Shown: piece by piece, positions 12,450-22,099 of the stretch
Position numbering within the stretch: the first letter of the stretch is position 1
How the letters are laid out: each line of letters begins with the position of its first letter
DNA from: Endomychus coccineus
Taxonomy: Eukaryota; Arthropoda; Insecta; Coleoptera; Endomychidae
DNA: 64,000 bases
Assembly (NCBI GenBank): GCA_958510875.1
Contig: OY294067.1
Coordinates: forward strand, 57,300,039-57,364,038
Reading direction: 5' to 3'
Program-made: the position numbers and the translations under genes
Notes under the pieces: generated by a model
Told to the model about the DNA's origin: nothing
Database searches by the model: none
Seen by the model: only the letters and a program-made list of their open reading frames with translations

Positions 12450-12860
12450 TGTACCACTTTGATTACTTGGGACAATTGGAGTCAACGAGTAAGAATTTTA
12501 ACAATAATAGATGCCTTCACCAAGTTTATATGTCTTTAGCCTACAAAGTCTACAGAGACTGATGGAGTTAATGCGAAGCTTGAATTTCAGAATACATTTA
12601 GAATCATGTCTGGTAGATGTCTCCCATTCCGATCACAAGAGTTTCAACACTAGCGTAAATATCATACTTATTAATGTAACTGCAGGCTTCCTACCTGCCA
12701 ACCGTCAAATTGAAAGGAATAATCGAACAATAATAGTATCGTCACGTTGACGCCTTACAAAAAATTCTGAATTCCACATACCAATGTAGCTCGTCTAGGA
12801 AGAATTACGGGACGAGTTTGGTAAGAGGGCAATGAGATCAGGCAAGGGGCAAAACAGCAG
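12450..12860 (+). mobile_element. Ty3/gypsy integrase relic
   Basis: Plus-strand reading gives RILTIIDAFTKFICLYPTKS (about 12490-12550), matching the gypsy integrase core around its first catalytic Asp (VxDAFTKFxWLYPTKS). Further on, RQIERNNRTII (about 12707-12740) matches the region of the third acidic catalytic residue (NGQVERxNRTI) with frameshifts between. The second Asp region (SDRGTAF in the family) is degraded to SGRCLPF. Non-functional. Confidence 0.8.
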
Positions 12861-12864
12861 ACTT

Positions 12865-13250
12865 GAAAATCGTGGCATTCATGATCTTCGTCAATAACCA
12901 ACTAATAAGTATGATACTATAGGTAGTTTCTTGTTGTAATTAAAAGAAATTGGACGTATCGGTGGAAAGAGTAAAATCGAATGACACTTCGTGTTAGCGT
13001 GATCTAAGATGCGGCGTACAAGGTGAGGGATGGTCGACCTTCAGGTTAGGTTGTATTCAGAAATTATGACGCACATAGACATCACGTGGGAAAATGAAGA
13101 AAAGGCGAATACATACAAATGTCAAAATAGACAATACGTTCATAGATGATTCCATTTTTGCTAATATAATCTAGAGTTATTGATGACAAACCGGTTGATG
13201 TTCTGTGTCAAAGAAATACTACAGTAATGGGTAGGTATTAATCCTTATAA
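12865..13250. other. Probable decayed gypsy downstream sequence
   Basis: Follows the integrase relic and has slightly raised GC content. No LTR could be delimited because no second copy is visible in the window. Confidence 0.35.
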
Positions 13251-14834
13251 ATAGTATATTATACACCAAGGTGTTGAAGACTATTATTATTGACCGAGCA
13301 TCAAGATTATTTCGCGGAATAAGGTGCTAGGTCTATAAATGTCTTCACCACCGTGGTGTATATACTATTTTTTACTTCTAGCACATTAAACTAGAATTTA
13401 ATATTTTTAAGTTAAATAAAGTAAACAATTCGATAAGTATGCTTGCGTAATTTCTGTCTGATAAAAAGTAAGTAGGCTGGAAATCAATTTTGACATTTCT
13501 ATTAAATGACATTTCTCAAGAACAATATTGTTGAAATATTTACGTATACATTACGTATACATGTGAAAAGCCGAAATGAGGGAAAATTTAAATTGCAAAC
13601 CGCCAGAAATGCGAGAAATCGCAGAAAAAGTTACTGTACAGACAGTTTGGTGCAGTACCAAAAACGTAGAGATGATTTCTACTTACTACTGGTATACTTC
13701 CACGATTATGCAAGTGATAAAAAGGCCTCTACTTTATGGGCACATTATTCTATGTTGAGATCAACTATTTCCCTTTTATATTTTTTCCACTACTAGCTGT
13801 GAAGTTGACAATTATTGCGTCTCCTAGCCTGCTGAGAAGTTGAATTCCTCTAGTAGTGGTTAATAATTTTTTCTATTGTTGACCTAGGTTAATAATGAAC
13901 AAACTCAAATGTTTTGAGAATTCAGGGATAGTTGCTTAACAAAAACTTGTGCAACGTGATTTTGTATACCCAGGAGATTGTCTTTAACGTATTTGCTGCT
14001 TGAAATTACCTAACACGATAAAATTATTTGAATAAAAAAATGCCATTAGTTTAAAATTCGCGCTCAACATGAATGACTGATGACATTTGTTAATCGTGAC
14101 CGTAACCTACAACGAGTGCCGGACAGAGCCGAGCTTGGTTATGTTACAAAACTATTTAAACAAAATAAGAGTAAGACCACGAGAACACAGAATTACCAGA
14201 AGACGACATTGAATAAAACTGATTATTTTTCAAGTGAGTAACCTTGCTACAGGCTACAGATAATAGACGGTTTTGTAAATTTTAGGTTAGTATTCGACTA
14301 AGTGAAAACAAGATTTCAGTAGTGAAAACGATAGAAAAGGGAAATAGTTGATCTCAACATAGAATAATGTGCCCATAAAGTAGAGGCCTTTTTATCACTT
14401 GCATAATCGTGGAAGTATGCCAGTAGTAAGTAGAAATCATCTCTACGTTTTTGGTACTGCACCAAACTGTCTGTACAGTAACTTTTTCTGCGATTTCTCG
14501 CATTTCTGGCGGTCCGCAATTTAAATTTTCCCTCATTTCGGCTTTTCACATGTATACGTAAATATTTCAACAATATTGTTTTTGAGAAATGTCATTTAAT
14601 AGAAATGTCAAAATTGATTTCCAGCCTACTTACTTTTTATCAGACAGAAATTACCCAAGCATACGTATCAAATTGTTTACTTTATTTAACTTAAAAATAC
14701 TAAATTCTAGTTTAATGTGCTAGTAGTGGAAAAAATAGTATATACACCACGGTGGTGAAGACATTTATAGACCTCGCATCTTGATGCTCGGTCAATAATA
14801 ATAGTCTTCAACACCTTGGTGTATAATATACTAT
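13251..14834. mobile_element. 1.58-kb palindromic element with Crypton-recombinase-like arms
   Basis: Two arms of about 540 bp (13251-13795 and 14318-14834) are inverted copies separated by about 520 bp. Outer ends read ATAGTATATTATACACCA on both sides. Each arm holds an ORF (13506-13796 plus, 14316-14573 minus) with the segment KKASTLWAHYSMLRSTISL. This resembles the N-terminal SAM-like domain of Crypton-type tyrosine recombinases in insect genomes (STLWxxYSMLRST). The catalytic domain is absent. The left arm has about 20 extra bases near 13311. Arms also contain nested palindromes around CACC..GGTG. Arm identity looks above 90% by eye, so it is fairly recent or was homogenised. Confidence 0.75.
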
Positions 14835-15167
14835 TGATCATTGAAATGGACGGGTGAATTTTATATATAATCGAATGAAACACTGAACCTTAAAAATGAG
14901 ATGTTCTAGAGACGTTTGGCTTCATTGAAATTTATTGCATTATCATTATGTTCTCATCATGCTGGTTCCTATGAAAACTGGATTGCCTACATTGAGGATC
15001 CACTCATTGAAGAGTATAGTTGAGGCAAGCCTTTAGTGTTGTGTGTTCCTCAGGATAATTAAAAACTACCACCTAAACCTATACAAAAAAATATTGAGCT
15101 TTTATTTGGAGTGATTTAAAACAGATACAACAAATGTGTCTATATTACTTTAATACGGAACACAATA

Positions 15168-15173
15168 TTTATT
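15168..15173 (-). promoter_or_regulatory. Candidate polyadenylation signal for the receptor gene
   Basis: On the minus strand an AATAAA lies 56 bases past the receptor stop codon. It is the first canonical signal after the stop. The call rests on position and motif only. Confidence 0.5.
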
Positions 15174-15228
15174 GGCCCTAGTAAAAGAGAGCTAGAATCT
15201 CCCCACACAGTGCTTAAAAAATAATGTC

Positions 15229-15423
15229 TTAAAGTGATGAGGCTATATGTGGTTTCGCTGTTGATGCGATTTCTGATAAACGCACGTCTATAGGAATGCG
15301 ATCGTCGTATAATGTTGGAGCTTGCAGAATTATTCCAGCTGTTCCCACTAAAACCGCTAATGTAAAAATCCAAAGAAAAAGTCTATCCAATACCATCGCT
15401 ACATATTTCCAATCTTCTTTTAC
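15229..15423 (-). CDS. Nicotinic acetylcholine receptor alpha subunit, last coding exon (M4)
   Basis: Exon of 195 bp, 65 codons including TAA, with acceptor TTTTCAG. It begins [18 protein letters not shown], the conserved amphipathic helix and start of M4. M4 runs about residues 12-34 ([10 protein letters not shown] to GIILQAP), followed by the extracellular tail [17 protein letters not shown] and a stop. In this family M4 anchors the subunit to the lipid face of the pentameric channel. Phase 0 joins the preceding exon (…EEDSTR). It lies about 400 bp from the palindromic element, which sits in the 3' flank. Intact, no lesions. Confidence 0.95.
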   Translation of the reverse strand, partial: VKEDWKYVAMVLDRLFLWIFTLAVLVGTAGIILQAPTLYDDRIPIDVRLSEIASTAKPHIASSL

Positions 15424-15540
15424 CTGAAAAGAAAATGTAAGTCATTACATATCCTGATCCAATGACAAGCGTTGGGTCAATAAATTATTTGTAATTTGTT
15501 ATGCTATATGCTTAGAACCTGTCTGAGATTGATTAGGTAT

Positions 15541-16245
15541 TGGTTAATGTTATTTCTGGGCAACATAAAATTATATCAACAAAGTGAATTTTCAATAATC
15601 AGTGCACAAAAGTATATTAAACAACAAGCTTAGAACAGAAAAGTTTTACTAAACGAATATCGCTTTTGCAGTGGATTCTTGATACATATTGATATACGTA
15701 AGACAATTAATGTATTACAATTTCGATTATTCGTTTTTCTGTTCGTTTCGGCGACGTGGGCATTTTAAATTGAAATTGGTTCAAAAAGGACACTTTGAGC
15801 TGATACAATTAGTTTTGAAAAATCCAGTTTTAGACATTAGTACGTCTTCTGATGATGGTCGTGAGACCGAAACGTTCGCAAAGACGAAAATATTAAGCAT
15901 ATGTATTAGTGTAAGCTATTTCCCGAGAATTTGTATACAATTATTAATTAAACTAATCATCGGTCATTTTCTTATCAGAGGATCAGAATTATAGATCTTT
16001 CACTAAGTCTGCACCTGTCAACATATGTTTATGCCGAAAAATGGAATAATAGATGCATTTTAACATTTTCTACAAGTAAACGAACGTTGAATTTCATAAT
16101 GCTCCCGATTGAACATGAGATTCCACTCAATGAACATGCGAAATCGGTATCTATATTTTAAAATTGCGACCTGAAGCCGACCTACCAATTATGGACAGAC
16201 AGACATGATTGATTCCCTGATAAAATATCTTCACATTTCTATACC
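15541..16245 (+). repeat. Dispersed repeat family D, copy 1 (most complete)
   Basis: About 700 bp recurs in pieces at 22580-22690, 23230-23490 (both direct), 23535-23855 (inverted) and 49330-49575 (inverted). Recognisable blocks: CAGTGGATTCTTGATACATA (near 15670), TTTCTGTTCGTTTCGGCGAC (near 15736), the hammerhead-like block (15843-15886), ATAAGAAAATGACCGATGAT (complement near 15975), and CCATAATTGG...GGCTTCAGGTCGC complement (near 16170-16200). A 101-residue ORF crosses it but is not conserved between copies. Possibly the terminal repeat of a Penelope-like element, given the ribozyme-like motif (inference). Confidence 0.8.
15843..15886 (+). ncRNA. Hammerhead-ribozyme-like motif, repeat D copy 1
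   Basis: Order seen: stem I strand CGTCTT, CTGATGA core, one extra T, stem II GGTC-GTGA-GACC, GAAAC, short loop, then AAGACG, which pairs perfectly with CGTCTT. This is the type I hammerhead order. The base expected to be U before the cleavage site is C here (GCA instead of GTA), so this copy is probably inactive. The extra T between the core and stem II departs from the classical consensus. Confidence 0.5.
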
Positions 16246-16249
16246 TCAA

Positions 16250-16812
16250 TTTTTAAGGGATGTTATATTCTGAACTTTAAGGTACTTACGTTTCGTGTAA
16301 AGTATAATGCTCAGAATAACCAACTATACACATCAAGACAATCTAGGGGACATATAATAGAATGTTAATAAAAAACATTATGAATATTCACATATTTTAT
16401 TGCAATCTACCATCAATATGAAATATACAACTCTTTTGTTTTAAATTTACTAAAAAAAAACATTAAACAGTTCAAAACGGTACAACAATCACAGATAATG
16501 AAGAATTAATTAATTAATTCGTTTTGCTATTTTTGCAAGGTGTTATAATTGAAGGATATGACTTTGACGACACCGACGCGAGTCATAATCCCATCTCTCG
16601 TTTGCTTTTTTTAAGAATACACATATTCGCTATCACAGGTTTTCCAAAACTTCCTATGTTATGAACCATAGAACACGCACCAAATTTGTTAGCCTAAATT
16701 TATTATTCTAGTTGAAAGCTAGGGAATATATCACAATCATCAGAAGCACCGTAAAGCAAAAAATTGTGGTATCAGAATGAAGGTGAGGGAAGTTATGTTT
16801 AGTTTACCAGTT
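16250..16812. other. No gene recognised
   Basis: AT-rich, with a poly-A/T-rich centre around 16440-16520. No feature could be supported. Confidence 0.5.
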
Positions 16813-16814
16813 AA

Positions 16815-17175
16815 TAGTCATGGATAGATATCACTCCGCGAAATGCAGTAGCGTGCTATTGGAATGCTCCAGGCGGGCTTGAGACTAAGAGCCATGACTG
16901 AAGCTACCCATACCAACAAAATTGTTATTGATCATCTGTGGCGAAGGTTTCAAGGAATGGGTAGAATACCAATGAGATTTACTCTACGAAACCGCAATGT
17001 TACAGCATTTGATTTGGTAATTCCGCAACGTAACATATACTAAGTTACTCTGAGCGATCAACCCAACAGATATAGACTCCATGAAGGGGGATTGAACGCC
17101 CATAGACCTGTGGTAGTGCCTATGATATCCAGAGATAACCACGTCAACAGAGTTAAGTTGGCATAGAATCCTCTA
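16815..17175 (+). mobile_element. Tc1-like transposase relic, N-terminal half
   Basis: Plus strand, with frameshifts. It reads AIGMLQAGLRLRAMTEATHT, IDHLWRRFQGMG, LRNRNVTAFDL, then SDQPNRYRLHEGGLNAHRP. This follows the bipartite paired-like DNA-binding domain of Tc1 transposases (AIGMLQAGxSQRxVAxxF; SRLWxRF; LRNRxxTAxxL; SxQTIRNRLxExGLxARRP). The DDE catalytic domain is not found. Non-functional. Confidence 0.8.
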
Positions 17176-17179
17176 AATT

Positions 17180-17870
17180 GTCTAAGCCGGATTGCACCAG
17201 ATGAAGGACGTTCTGCCAGCTTGAATTGCTTGGCAGTAATCCAGAAAGACCAAAGGAGGTACATTGATGTTAATATCTGGAATCACTCTTGGTTCAAGAA
17301 CTAATTTCATTCTTTTTAAACGATTTTCAAGTCGAGGTTTTGATATGACCTGCGTAATCAGCACAAGTCATCTATGAGGTATATCAGTAGTATTGAGTCA
17401 AAATTTGGTATTAAACACACGAGGACAATTGTTTTTGAGTACCTTTCTGCGGAATGAAATGCAGTCGGGCAGATCGAAATTGACAACCTAATCCTAAGTA
17501 TGTCTCGAAAGTGTCATTCATAATCGTGGAGGTCATACATTGTTTTGACGACTCCAACACTTCATTCATTTGATTATTTATGGATCATAAAATGCAGGCT
17601 ATATTTTGTCAATTCATACATTTTCACTCAATTTTGTAGAGTTTTTATAAGAAGTTTTATGGGAAATAAATATTCATTACTTGATGAGAATGTTTGATTT
17701 AACATCAATAGTACATTGTTTACCAAGTAGGAAAAGCCTAACATTCCTGGACGACTGTGATGATTGCTTAGCAACACAGAGTCCAGGAATGTGGCTTTTC
17801 CTAGGAGGTAAACATACAATCTTTCCGCAAATCGTTTAAAATTCGATAGTTATCAATTAATTCTGAAAAA
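17180..17870. other. Unassigned stretch with a palindrome
   Basis: Contains an inverted repeat around 17722-17812: CCTACATTCCTGG-like and GGAATGTGGCTTTTCCTA-like strands (AGGAAAAGCCTAACATTCCTGGAC against GTCCAGGAATGTGGCTTTTCC) about 45 bp apart. No coding sequence is recognised. Confidence 0.45.
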
Positions 17871-17874
17871 ATCG

Positions 17875-18135
17875 CGGATAACGCAAAAAGTCCTTCTTAT
17901 CACGCTTGAACATCGCCAAACACTCCTTTGAAGTTGTCACACGGTCGCGCTTGTTGTTAACTGGGAGCAAATGCGACACCCATCTGGCAGATAGCTTCTC
18001 ATATTCAAAAATCTATGCAAAATGTTTCGTACCCGTTCGGTTGAGATGCCCATAGTCTCAGAAATTGTGTGCACTTCAACTCGCCGATCCTCTAATATCA
18101 TACCATAGAATTTGTAACGTGTAAATTTCACTTAA
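17875..18135 (-). mobile_element. Mariner transposase relic, part 2 (helix-turn-helix 2)
   Basis: Minus-strand reading: GMILEDRRVEVHTISETMGI, STERVRNILHRFLNMR, then after a frameshift KLSARWVSHLLPVNNKRDRV and LAMFKRDKKDFLR. This is the second DNA-binding motif and linker of a mariner transposase. It continues the N-terminal piece found on the same strand at 19395-19605. Confidence 0.85.
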
Positions 18136-18139
18136 CGGC

Positions 18140-19390
18140 TTAGAAATGGCCGCTGTACTACAATCGGTTAACTCCTGTGACGTCAGCTATGCTAGACCTA
18201 TATTCTCCGAGTCATGGATATTCAGTGTCAAATTCTGTAGTTACTACCGCTTCTATTTCGAGGTCGTTTTTTGAGACATCGAAACACTGGCAAAGGCCGA
18301 GAAAATAGCGTACTTTTTGTCAAATCGTCCAAGTGGAAGGTCGTGTTTCTAAGTTATTTCAACAGGGAGGTGATACCAAACTTATGTTTGGAACCAAATC
18401 ATGGGAATATTCTTCCGTTGAAAGCAAAGGCATCAATGACCAATTTGGAGTGAAATAATTGGAAAGAATTGTGTAATAGATGCACCTTAGGGGATTAAAA
18501 CTTAGTTTCAACGTGACTAGTTTTGGACAGAAGTAAAGTTGTTTCATTGAAAGGGAACAAAAAACCCTATCCTGATAGAGGTAAATATCTTTGTAATTCC
18601 ATTTGATTTATTCACTAACTTCAAGAATTAATTTGCCTTCCCAAGTGATATCTAACAGGACATAGGTTAGTTCTAATTTTGTTCAACAATCGTTATGTAT
18701 TCTGTTCATGTCTGTCTTCTGAGGACAATAGAGCAATAGAGGTTTGACCATTTCGTGATTTCAGGTTTTTTTATGTTGTGAAAAATTCAATAAAGGTACG
18801 AAGTTCTGAGGTTGGCTTGAATCTGCTGTGGAAAATCAGATTTAGAAGTTGCTAATTGACTTGTGATGTACAATCGTGGAAACTTATTAGAATTGTGGCA
18901 GGAATCGATACATCAAGTAGGAAGTACCAATCCATAATCGAGCCGGTATAACATCTTACCCAGCAGTTACCAGGTCAGGCTACCCAACTTTTGGTTATGT
19001 AACGTTCGAAACAATCATTTGAGTATTTATATAGATGTAAATTTAACTGTTGTTCACTGTGATTTAAGAAATTCAACTTCATTCATACTTCAATTCATGC
19101 ACTTCATAACTCATTAATATTGAGTTCTGTTATAAATTGTAACAACAATATTATTTCAATTACCAGTAAATTTCAATCATTCTGGGTACAGGTCTTTTAT
19201 TTTTTTGTATACTTTCAGGGTAATTTAACCTGGAGACTTCTGAGTGTTTGAATTCTTCTACTTCGGTAACATAATTTATTGGTTGGTTAAAATACTCTGG
19301 TGCCCAAATTTTAACATCTAAAATATAACTCACGACCGTCTTCACTGTAGCTGTCGGCAACCAAGCGATAAAATAGAACTTATAGTTTAT
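18140..19390. other. DNA separating two halves of a mariner relic
   Basis: This 1.25-kb block sits between consecutive parts of one mariner transposase on the minus strand, so it looks like a later insertion. It carries a 66-residue minus-strand ORF (19160-19360) that looks protein-like (KIWAPEYFNQPINYVTEVEE, ending MIEIYW and a stop). I do not recognise it. No TIRs or LTRs were found at its edges. Confidence 0.45.
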
Positions 19391-19394
19391 TCAC

Positions 19395-19605
19395 TAGTAA
19401 GAGTAATTGAGTAATCGACGATTTCTGGTATTGTAACCTCAATTGGACGACCAGAACGTTCAGCGTCCTTTGTGGTCATACCACCACAAACTACTTGTGA
19501 ATCGTTCCAATCGATGGTGAAGAGTCCCCATAAGCTGTGGTTTGCTTAATGTTTTTTTTCACGCAAGAAATAGTGTTTAATCAAGACGCGAAATTATCTT
19601 TTTTT
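19395..19605 (-). mobile_element. Mariner transposase relic, part 1 (N-terminal)
   Basis: Minus strand, with frameshifts. It reads HYFLREKKTLSKP, then FTSSLWWYDH or, in another frame, VVCGGMTTKDAERSGRPIEV, and TIPEIVDY. This matches the mariner N-terminal block (WFxxFRCGxMxTxDAERSGRPxEVTTPEIVDKI). A close relative is the plus-strand copy at 56936-57738. Confidence 0.8.
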
Positions 19606-19619
19606 CATGTTTACATATT

Positions 19620-20403
19620 CAAAACTCCGTTCTTTATTGAAACGGCAAGCTCAAGGTTATAGGGCACAAGAAATCTAAGATTTTAACCAGGAAGCTCCAG
19701 ATAGAGAAAATTTGATGATAAAGGTAATTTACAAGGTTTTAATTTCTATTTAGATTACACATTTATTTATTTTTTAGGTGGCTTCAATATTTGGTATTTC
19801 TGGGGTCTGTAGAATGGATGAGTTAGTCCGAATGACTGTACACGATGTAGAAGACCTAGAATCTAAGTTTTCAACTAGCATACCTGATTCGAAGACCAAC
19901 AAACCGAAATCATTTGTAATTAATCAGATGTACTTGAATGTTTATCGAAAGTATGTTTCGTTAAGACCAGAAAATATGAACAATGACCAATTTTTCTTTG
20001 AATATCAAAGCGGAAAGGGTAGTAGACAAGTGGTAGGAATTCATCAATTTAGAAAAATGCCTAAAATAGTTGCTACTTATTTGAACTTGGTAAATCCGAC
20101 AGAATATACTGGTCACTGCTTTCGTCGGTCTTCTGCAACAATATTGGTTGACTCTGGTGCCGACATAACTAGTTTAAAGAGGCATGGCGGATGGAAGTCA
20201 TCAAATGTTGCTGAAGGATATATAGAAGAATCTCTTAACAATAAGGTTGATGTTGCAAATAAAATTTTCACAGTACAAAATATCCACAAAATAACCCTAA
20301 CACACCGCATGTTGTCCAAAATGTTCCTCATAGTTCTAATAATGTTCCTCCAATGTTCAATAATTGTACTAAATGTAAAATAACTGTAAATATAACAAAT
20401 TAA
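19620..20403 (+). pseudogene. Crypton-like tyrosine recombinase, two exons, decayed
   Basis: First piece 19622-19723 reads LRSLLKRQAQGYRAQEI, a stop at 19676, then DFNQEAPDRENLMIK. Intron 19724-19777 (GTAATT...TTTTTAG, 54 bp) joins in phase to exon 19778, VASIFGISGVCRMDEL. The catalytic set is present: Arg in GVCRMDEL (residue 12 of this exon), HxxR in GHCFRRSS (113, 116), HGGW (136-139) and Tyr in EGYIEES (148). Near 20290 a frameshift leads away from the likely true C-terminus NNCTKCKITVNITN (stop 20401-20403). Known role of the family: Crypton elements integrate and excise through this enzyme. The in-frame stop, the frameshift and the missing 5' part make it inactive. Confidence 0.85.
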
Positions 20404-20409
20404 TTTCAA

Positions 20410-21133
20410 AATCTATTCTGCAATGTATTGATGTTTTCAAAATATGAATTAATTCCTTATAAACAATGTGTTTCCAATCATTCATGTAGAACACTAACAA
20501 CTGTAAGGAAATATTATTTCCTTACAATGAAGAAGTGAATAGGAAATCTTGACTTTTACTTCAGGAAATTTTGTCTGGAATGTCAAAATTTCCTAACGAT
20601 TTGCGGAAAATAATATTAATTAATGGATAAAGAAATACAAAACATGTAAACATATTTCATTTTGTGTTCCTTAGATTATTCTGATTTGTGTATTTATGGG
20701 AAAGGATGATGCTATTCATGTTGGTCAAATTACTGGTGTCTTTTCATAAGACCGAACAGTTAAAAGCTCTTATCGAAGTATGTTATACATATAGATGAAT
20801 CCGGTTAATTAAATTATCCATGGATTCTTTATACCTTCGAAATTCTCTATATTTTGTTTGAAGCTCGTGTATATTCAATTTCCATGTAATCGTATGCTCA
20901 TTAAAATCAAGGAGTTCTCGACAGAACAGAAATCTGACTCTAGAAGAGGATCTTTTTTCTATTCCACTTCTCTAGAAAGGTTAACACGCTTGAGAAGCTG
21001 ACATGGAATATGTCAGACGAATTCTCCCACTTCAGGAAGTGAATTTAAGTTTCCTTTATTTGAAGATTTCTAACTATTTTAGGAAATAATCGGAAATTCC
21101 TGCATATTTTCTCGTTGACGATTCACTGACAAC
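20410..21133. other. Possible inverted-repeat region, no gene
   Basis: Contains weakly complementary stretches (CTTCAGGAAATTTTG near 20561; CACTTCAGGAAGTGAA near 21030) and short AGGAAAT motifs. This may be the 3' flank of the Crypton-like element or a decayed foldback. Ends could not be set. Confidence 0.35.
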
Positions 21134-21135
21134 AT

Positions 21136-22098
21136 GACATCCAGCGACTCTTCAACTCTCATTCTTTCTACATTATCTATATGATCCTTCAAAAGGTAAA
21201 CCAAATTAGGCAATACAATAAAAATGTTACCCTTCTATGGGTTAAGGCTCATTGTGGTATACGCTATAATGAGGTGGTTGACCAATCAGCCAAAGAAGCT
21301 ACCAACCTAGTAAATGTACAATCCTTTAAGATTCCTGTTAACGATATCTTTAGTCACATTAATCGTTTATGTACATCTAAATGGAGCATGTTATACCAAA
21401 ACTCGAACACTGGCAGCAATTTTAAATCTTTTATCCCAAAAGTGATGACTCATTCTTGGTTTTCAAATATCCTAATTGAGAATTCCTTAACCAAAGCCTT
21501 TATCAAGACCATATGTCGAATTAGATCTGGACATGCAATCTGTCCTCAATATTTATACAAAATTAATATAAATGAAGATCAATTGTGCACTTGCGGCGCT
21601 ATTGGTTCACTTACTCATGTAATCCTAGACTGTCCTAATAATGAAGCCCAGAATAATATTTTTTTGAATAAAATTCATTTGTTCAATATAATTAAACCAA
21701 TTAATTTGAATTCTGTCGTCTTTTGTGAACATTCCAATGCACTATTGGAACTATTTGATCATATCCGAAATATAAACATAGTAGTATAATAGCTGTCTAT
21801 TGTTATTATTTGAGGTTAGTTGTTGTTATAATCCCATCATAAATCCTTCCGTGGCCCAGTATTGTTTGTGTATGAAGAGTAAATGCCACGATGGGTTCCT
21901 TGGTCAGTTGTGTCCTTGTCTTATTATATGTTATCCTATGTTAAACTTCACCTTGCATTTCTTCGTTGTCCATAATTGGTTTATAGGTTGATAGGTTAAA
22001 TTTGTTCGGTATTATGGTATTTTTATTTCTATCGAAAAATGGCTACATAAACAAGAGGCCAATATATTGAGATACACACACAGACATCCAGCGACTCT
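21136..22098 (+). mobile_element. 5'-truncated LINE (family C) with 16-bp target site duplication
   Basis: The insertion 21152-22082 is bounded by GACATCCAGCGACTCT at 21136-21151 and 22083-22098. This is an exact 16-bp duplication, typical of target-primed reverse transcription. The element carries only the end of the ORF and the 3' UTR. The 3' end has a short ATACACACACA tract instead of poly-A. Truncation occurred during insertion, since the reading frame is open right from the 5' junction. Confidence 0.9.
21181..21789 (+). CDS. LINE ORF2 C-terminal fragment: RNase H end and zinc-finger-like tail
   Basis: Open for 202 residues, and in frame further upstream to the insertion junction, so ATG21181 is not a real start. 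Residues 16-42 (NVTLLWVKAHCGIRYNEVVD, then QSAKEA) match the C-terminal part of LINE RNase H, where the His of VxAHxGxxxNExVD is catalytic. Then comes the conserved LINE tail TKAFIKTICRIRSGHAICPQ, followed by LCTCGAIGSLTHVILDCP, a CxC..H..C cluster as in I/R1/jockey-group elements. There are no stops inside, so the insertion is young. It cannot transpose without RT. Confidence 0.85.
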   Translation: MILQKVNQIRQYNKNVTLLWVKAHCGIRYNEVVDQSAKEATNLVNVQSFKIPVNDIFSHINRLCTSKWSMLYQNSNTGSNFKSFIPKVMTHSWFSNILIENSLTKAFIKTICRIRSGHAICPQYLYKININEDQLCTCGAIGSLTHVILDCPNNEAQNNIFLNKIHLFNIIKPINLNSVVFCEHSNALLELFDHIRNINIVV

Positions 22099-22099
22099 C

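Noticed and set aside
17058..17364. Minus-strand ORFs of 60-68 residues
   Set aside because: Antisense to the Tc1-like transposase relic or without any recognisable domain.
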